A stretch of DNA of 15,145 bases from CAZMVU01 sp964569295 (GTDB lineage: Bacteria > Hydrogenedentota > Hydrogenedentia > Hydrogenedentales > JAGMZX01), in NCBI GenBank assembly GCA_964569295.1, contig CAZMVU010000114.1:1-15145 (forward strand), given 5' to 3'. Position 1 is the first letter of the stretch. Each line of letters begins with the position of its first letter. Shown here piece by piece: positions 11,849 to 15,145 of this stretch. The position numbers were made by a program, and so were the translations under genes. Under the pieces are notes generated by a model. That model was given only the letters and a program-made list of their open reading frames with translations, was not told the DNA's origin and made no database searches.

Positions 11849-14389
11849 TCAGCGCGCGTTGTTGACACGCTCGAACAGCATGATCCCCCGAAACCGGCAC
11901 CGCACGCCGTCGGCGAAGAGGCCGGCCTGCGCCGGCGGCCATGCACCCTCGATGGTCATCAGTTCATGGCCCGCGGCAAAAAGGATCACCCGATCGCGCA
12001 GTTTTACGATGCGCAGGTTCCCGCCGCTCTCCGAAAGCGGCGTGCGCCGGTGCGGCCGTGGCGGAATATCCATGGCGCGCGGTGCGACCGCTTCCCCATC
12101 GCGCATACCCGCCACCTCGATGCGGGAAAAGGCCGGATCCACCGCCACACGCAGGAAATTCTCCCGGTCGGCATAGAGCGCATACACCCCCGCGCGCGCG
12201 TCTTCCGGGGCAGCGGCAGCCTCTTCCGGCACGACCTGCACCGTCCACTCGAAAGCCGGCAGGCGGTCGCCCTTGAACACATGGGCTTCGCGGTGGAACC
12301 ATGCCGGGCCGCTGGCTTCTTCCACGGGCGGGGTGTCAGCGTAGCCGAGGAGTCCTTCGCGCTGTTGCACCCATTTCCCCTGTGCTTCGGAGCCCGAGTC
12401 GGCGGCGGCCCAGTCGTCCACGAGGTCGCCCACGCCGTCCCAGCCGCGCGTGTAGGTCACGCCATCGAAGCGGGCAGGGCCGCGCGCGAACAACTCCGGC
12501 CGCACGGGCGCATACACACCCGACCCCATGACCGTGTCCGCCTCGATACCGTCTATCCAGAGGCGGGATTGCAGGCCGTTGGCCGCGAGGCGCAGTGTGT
12601 GCCAGCCATCCCACGCGAAGTTTTCAGGCAGCCGGTGGTGCTGCTCCTCGGCATCGTTGCGCCCGCGCGGCATAACGAACCAACTGTGCCGGGTGCGGTC
12701 CAGTCCGAAGATAAGCTCGGTGGTCGCGATACCCGCCTGGTGCCCCGCCTCCTCGCGGAAACGTACGCTGGCCTCGAACTGGAAGAACTGGCCACCCGTG
12801 CCTGCGCAGCGCACGCGGGAAAGACCGTTTTGGGCCGGCTGCACGAGCGCGCCATCTTCCACAAACCACTCGCCCCGCTCGACCACCCAGTCATCGCCCA
12901 GTAGCCCGTCGGTGTCGAAGGTGTCCATGAAGGTGGGCTGCGCCGGCGGCGGGTGGTATCCCTGCGTGGCGGCGGTGGTGGGGCCATCGACGACCAGTTC
13001 ATCGCCGAAGAAGTGTACCCGGTCGATGGCCTGGCTGCGTTTGGGGCTGCCGTTGTAGAGCGCAAAGTAGACCAGCCACCACTCGAAACCGTTCGGCCCG
13101 CGCACCAGGTTCGGTTGGCCGCAGTTGTGTACGATGGGTTCCGCCGGGTGATCGCCGGGGTCCAGCAGGCCGGCATCGGCGAAGCCCTTGCCGTCTTTCG
13201 GCTGCGCGGCGGCAACAGCCAGCACGTTGTCGCCCGGTTGCAGCAGGGCGCGAGCGGCATTTTCGAGGGGGAGCACCGCATAGCCGCTGGTCGCGCCGGT
13301 GCATTCGGCAACCGCCGTGCCATTGAGATACACCGTCACGCGGCCGCGATGGTGCAGCACGAGCGCCCCATGCTTGAGCGGCGCAGCAAGGTCAAACCGT
13401 TTCCGCAGCCACAGGGCGTCCGCGCTCCAGCGTGTACCCAGTGAGGTGCGCGGTGCGGATGCCTCAGACCCGCCAAAAGCGCCCGGCCCAGTCTGCCATG
13501 CAGTGTCATCAAAGCCCGGCTTCGCCCATCCGTCCCCCGGCGGATTCGTGGTGTAGCGCCAGGGGGTTTCCTGTACCACCGCGACCGGGACAGGCATGCG
13601 CTCGTCGCTGAGCACGCGCCCCTGGTTCGTACCGAGGACGGGGTGCGGGTATTTGCCGGAGTTTCCGAAGCCGAGGGGGGCGTCTGCGGCCGCTGCGCCG
13701 ATGGCATAGTTCCCATAGATGCTGCCGGTGTGGTTGGCGTTGTAGAGCATCGTATAGCCGCGTCGGTAGTAGACCACCTCCGGCGCCTCGTTGACCTTGT
13801 GGTCCCGCATCTCCCAGGTGTCCGGCTGGGCACTGAGCAGTGGTCTGGCCGCGCCGGCGAGGGTGCACGGGTCCGCCATGGGCTGGCCGAAAATGACATT
13901 GCCATCGGTGAATTTCACCGTGTAGAAGTAGAGTTCGCCGTTGCGGTCAACGAAACACTGCGGGTCCATACGCCCGTCGAAAGGCGTATCCGTCACCGGT
14001 TCATGGTAGGGGCCACGGGGATTCCCGGCGACCGCATGGCCAATCTGCCGCAACGCGCCGTGATTCACGGACCAATAGAGATGGAAGCGGCCGTTGTGCA
14101 GCACGAGATTGCAGGCGTGGATTTGGTGGTCTTTGGCTGTTTCGTTTTCGGTCCATGCGTTGTCCATCGAGAAGGCATGGTGCGGGCCGTCCCAGTGCAC
14201 GAGATCGCGCGAGGTGTACATGCCGCCCGCCGTGCCCATGCCCATGAGGTAGTATTCGCCGGCGAACCGCAGCACGCCCACATCGGCGGTGTCCGGGAGT
14301 ACCGGGTTCGGTGCGGCGCTTGCGGCCAACGCCGCGAGCAGTGGTACGAGGCCCAGCCACAGCGTGCGGCCGTTCAGAAGTGTTCCCAA
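11849..14389 (-). CDS. secreted GH43-like protein with inserted jelly-roll and C-terminal LamG-like domains
   Basis: This is an 846-residue exported protein. No ATG suits the start, but a TTG at 14389 lies 6 bases after GAGGT and opens a signal peptide (GTLLNGRTLW, hydrophobic core, cleavage near ASA-AP). It sits inside the last codons of the nitroreductase gene. Residues about 30-270 look like a GH43-type five-bladed propeller, with candidate catalytic acids Asp33 or Asp36 (PDTADVGV), Asp142 (DPQCFVDRNGELYFY) and Glu201 or Glu204 (NEAPEVVYYRRGY). Residues about 276-400 look like a galactose-binding jelly-roll (GWAKPGFDDTAWQTG, then LWLRKRF). Propeller-type sequence resumes at about 419-469 (NLVRGPNGFEWWLVY, then DELVVDGPT). 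Two concanavalin/LamG-like regions follow, 484-649 and 659-842. It probably acts on an outside polysaccharide; substrate unknown. Confidence 0.8.
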   Translation of the reverse strand: MGTLLNGRTLWLGLVPLLAALAASAAPNPVLPDTADVGVLRFAGEYYLMGMGTAGGMYTSRDLVHWDGPHHAFSMDNAWTENETAKDHQIHACNLVLHNGRFHLYWSVNHGALRQIGHAVAGNPRGPYHEPVTDTPFDGRMDPQCFVDRNGELYFYTVKFTDGNVIFGQPMADPCTLAGAARPLLSAQPDTWEMRDHKVNEAPEVVYYRRGYTMLYNANHTGSIYGNYAIGAAAADAPLGFGNSGKYPHPVLGTNQGRVLSDERMPVPVAVVQETPWRYTTNPPGDGWAKPGFDDTAWQTGPGAFGGSEASAPRTSLGTRWSADALWLRKRFDLAAPLKHGALVLHHRGRVTVYLNGTAVAECTGATSGYAVLPLENAARALLQPGDNVLAVAAAQPKDGKGFADAGLLDPGDHPAEPIVHNCGQPNLVRGPNGFEWWLVYFALYNGSPKRSQAIDRVHFFGDELVVDGPTTAATQGYHPPPAQPTFMDTFDTDGLLGDDWVVERGEWFVEDGALVQPAQNGLSRVRCAGTGGQFFQFEASVRFREEAGHQAGIATTELIFGLDRTRHSWFVMPRGRNDAEEQHHRLPENFAWDGWHTLRLAANGLQSRLWIDGIEADTVMGSGVYAPVRPELFARGPARFDGVTYTRGWDGVGDLVDDWAAADSGSEAQGKWVQQREGLLGYADTPPVEEASGPAWFHREAHVFKGDRLPAFEWTVQVVPEEAAAAPEDARAGVYALYADRENFLRVAVDPAFSRIEVAGMRDGEAVAPRAMDIPPRPHRRTPLSESGGNLRIVKLRDRVILFAAGHELMTIEGAWPPAQAGLFADGVRCRFRGIMLFERVNNAR

Positions 14390-14865
14390 TGTAAGACCTC
14401 TTCCAGGCTGCGTTTCACCGGCGTGGGCACGCTGGCCGGATGCCCTATGGCGATCAGGCTCACAAGGTGCAGCCCGGCCGGCGCCTCGAGAATACGCAGG
14501 ACCGTCTCTGCGTAGGGTTTCCTGTCGCCCGCGACCCAGCACGAACCGAGGCCCAGCGCCCGTGCCGCCACCAGCATGTTCTGCGTGGCGGCGCAGCCAT
14601 CCTCGAGGTAGTAGTCCGCCTCTTTACACAACACCGCGATGCACGCCGGCGCATCGGCGATGAACTTGCCGTGGTCCGTGGCGCCGGCAATCCGGCGGCG
14701 CTGCTCCGCATCGGTCACCACCACGAACTCCCAGGGTTGCTCATTGCGCGCCGACGATGCCAGGCGCCCGCAATCGACGATGGTTTCAAGATGCGCACTG
14801 TCAACCGGCGTGTCTTTATACGCCCGCACCGAGCGGCGCGCGCGCAAAGCTTCGATAGCATCCAT
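14374..14865 (-). CDS. nitroreductase family protein
   Basis: This 163-residue protein belongs to the FMN-dependent nitroreductase family, whose members reduce nitro compounds, quinones or flavins with NAD(P)H as dimers. The N-terminal FMN-phosphate motif is ALRARRSVRAYKDTPV (6-21). ASSARNEQPWEFVVVTD (36-52) is the second family signature, followed by CAATQNMLVAARALGLGSCW (91-110) and IAIGHPA (138-144). It is short compared with the roughly 200-residue members, like the minimal subfamily. The ATG at 14865 was chosen because GGGAG lies 8 bases upstream. A start at 14880 has its AGGA too close. Its last 16 bases overlap the TTG start of the GH43-like gene, which suggests translational coupling. 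The physiological substrate is unknown. Confidence 0.9.
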   Translation of the reverse strand: MDAIEALRARRSVRAYKDTPVDSAHLETIVDCGRLASSARNEQPWEFVVVTDAEQRRRIAGATDHGKFIADAPACIAVLCKEADYYLEDGCAATQNMLVAARALGLGSCWVAGDRKPYAETVLRILEAPAGLHLVSLIAIGHPASVPTPVKRSLEEVLHWEHF

Positions 14866-15145
14866 AACGAAAACTCCCATATTCCTAACTTCGAATGCTT
14901 CATGGTAACAAAGCCGCCGCGAGAGGGGAAACCCGCCGTTTCCCGGCAGCTCTCCGGCGCCCGGGCATACGCGACGGCCCCGGCGCGCCACAGTCCCGAG
15001 AAAACCGGGCGCAGGGGGGCGCAACACACCCCACGAAAAGCAACGGGCGGCGCTCGCGTGTATGCGCTTCATCGCAAACAAATCCTGGATCGAGCCATTT
15101 GCGAAATAGCCCTGTCTGTGATGGCATGACGGCAGCTCTATATAT
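14866..15145. other. intergenic or edge region
   Basis: I see no gene with convincing composition or ribosome binding site in these 280 bases on either strand. They should contain the nitroreductase promoter, but no near-consensus pair stands out. Confidence 0.4.

Overview
The window looks like chromosomal DNA of a GC-rich, free-living bacterium. Three proteins carry export signals of a kind common in Planctomycetota, Hydrogenedentota and related groups: a Tat-exported sugar-isomerase-like protein, a large PKD/EF-hand lipoprotein and a secreted GH43-like protein. That placement is an inference; no rRNA or other phylogenetic marker is present. Promoters are mostly sigma-70-like, and several are near consensus.

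Layout. From 85 to 8318 every confident gene is on the minus strand: ruvC (85-567), a large lipoprotein with PKD, ZU5-like and four EF-hand motifs (835-3456), a possible small Cys-rich ORF (3746-3952), a Tat-exported hydroxypyruvate-isomerase-like TIM barrel (3959-4894), a DUF72 protein (5163-6041), ahcY (6346-7803) and tRNA-Ser(GGA) (8228-8318). From about 8417 to 10201 the plus strand carries trx (8569-8886, active site CKPC), a 43-residue acidic hydrophobic protein with its own promoter and terminator (9272-9403), a long untranslated structured RNA ending in a rho-independent terminator (about 9576-9956) and infA (9983-10201). From 10355 to 14865 the minus strand carries fumC, a large secreted GH43-like protein with a jelly-roll-like insertion, and a nitroreductase that overlaps the GH43-like gene and is probably cotranslated with it.

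How the parts relate. Most genes are separate housekeeping or accessory units: recombination, the methyl cycle, the TCA cycle, redox and translation initiation. They do not form one pathway. Possible operons are nitroreductase plus GH43-like protein, and isomerase plus small Cys-rich ORF. I see no mobile element, phage gene or CRISPR array.

The least explained part is 8400-9982. Three plus-strand transcription units there share one promoter layout (TTG, then TGCTAC). They are a trx leader with mutually exclusive hairpins, a monocistronic mini-protein gene, and a multi-hairpin RNA with a terminator just before infA. The last could be a new infA attenuator or riboswitch, or a stand-alone ncRNA, and it is the best candidate here for something undescribed.
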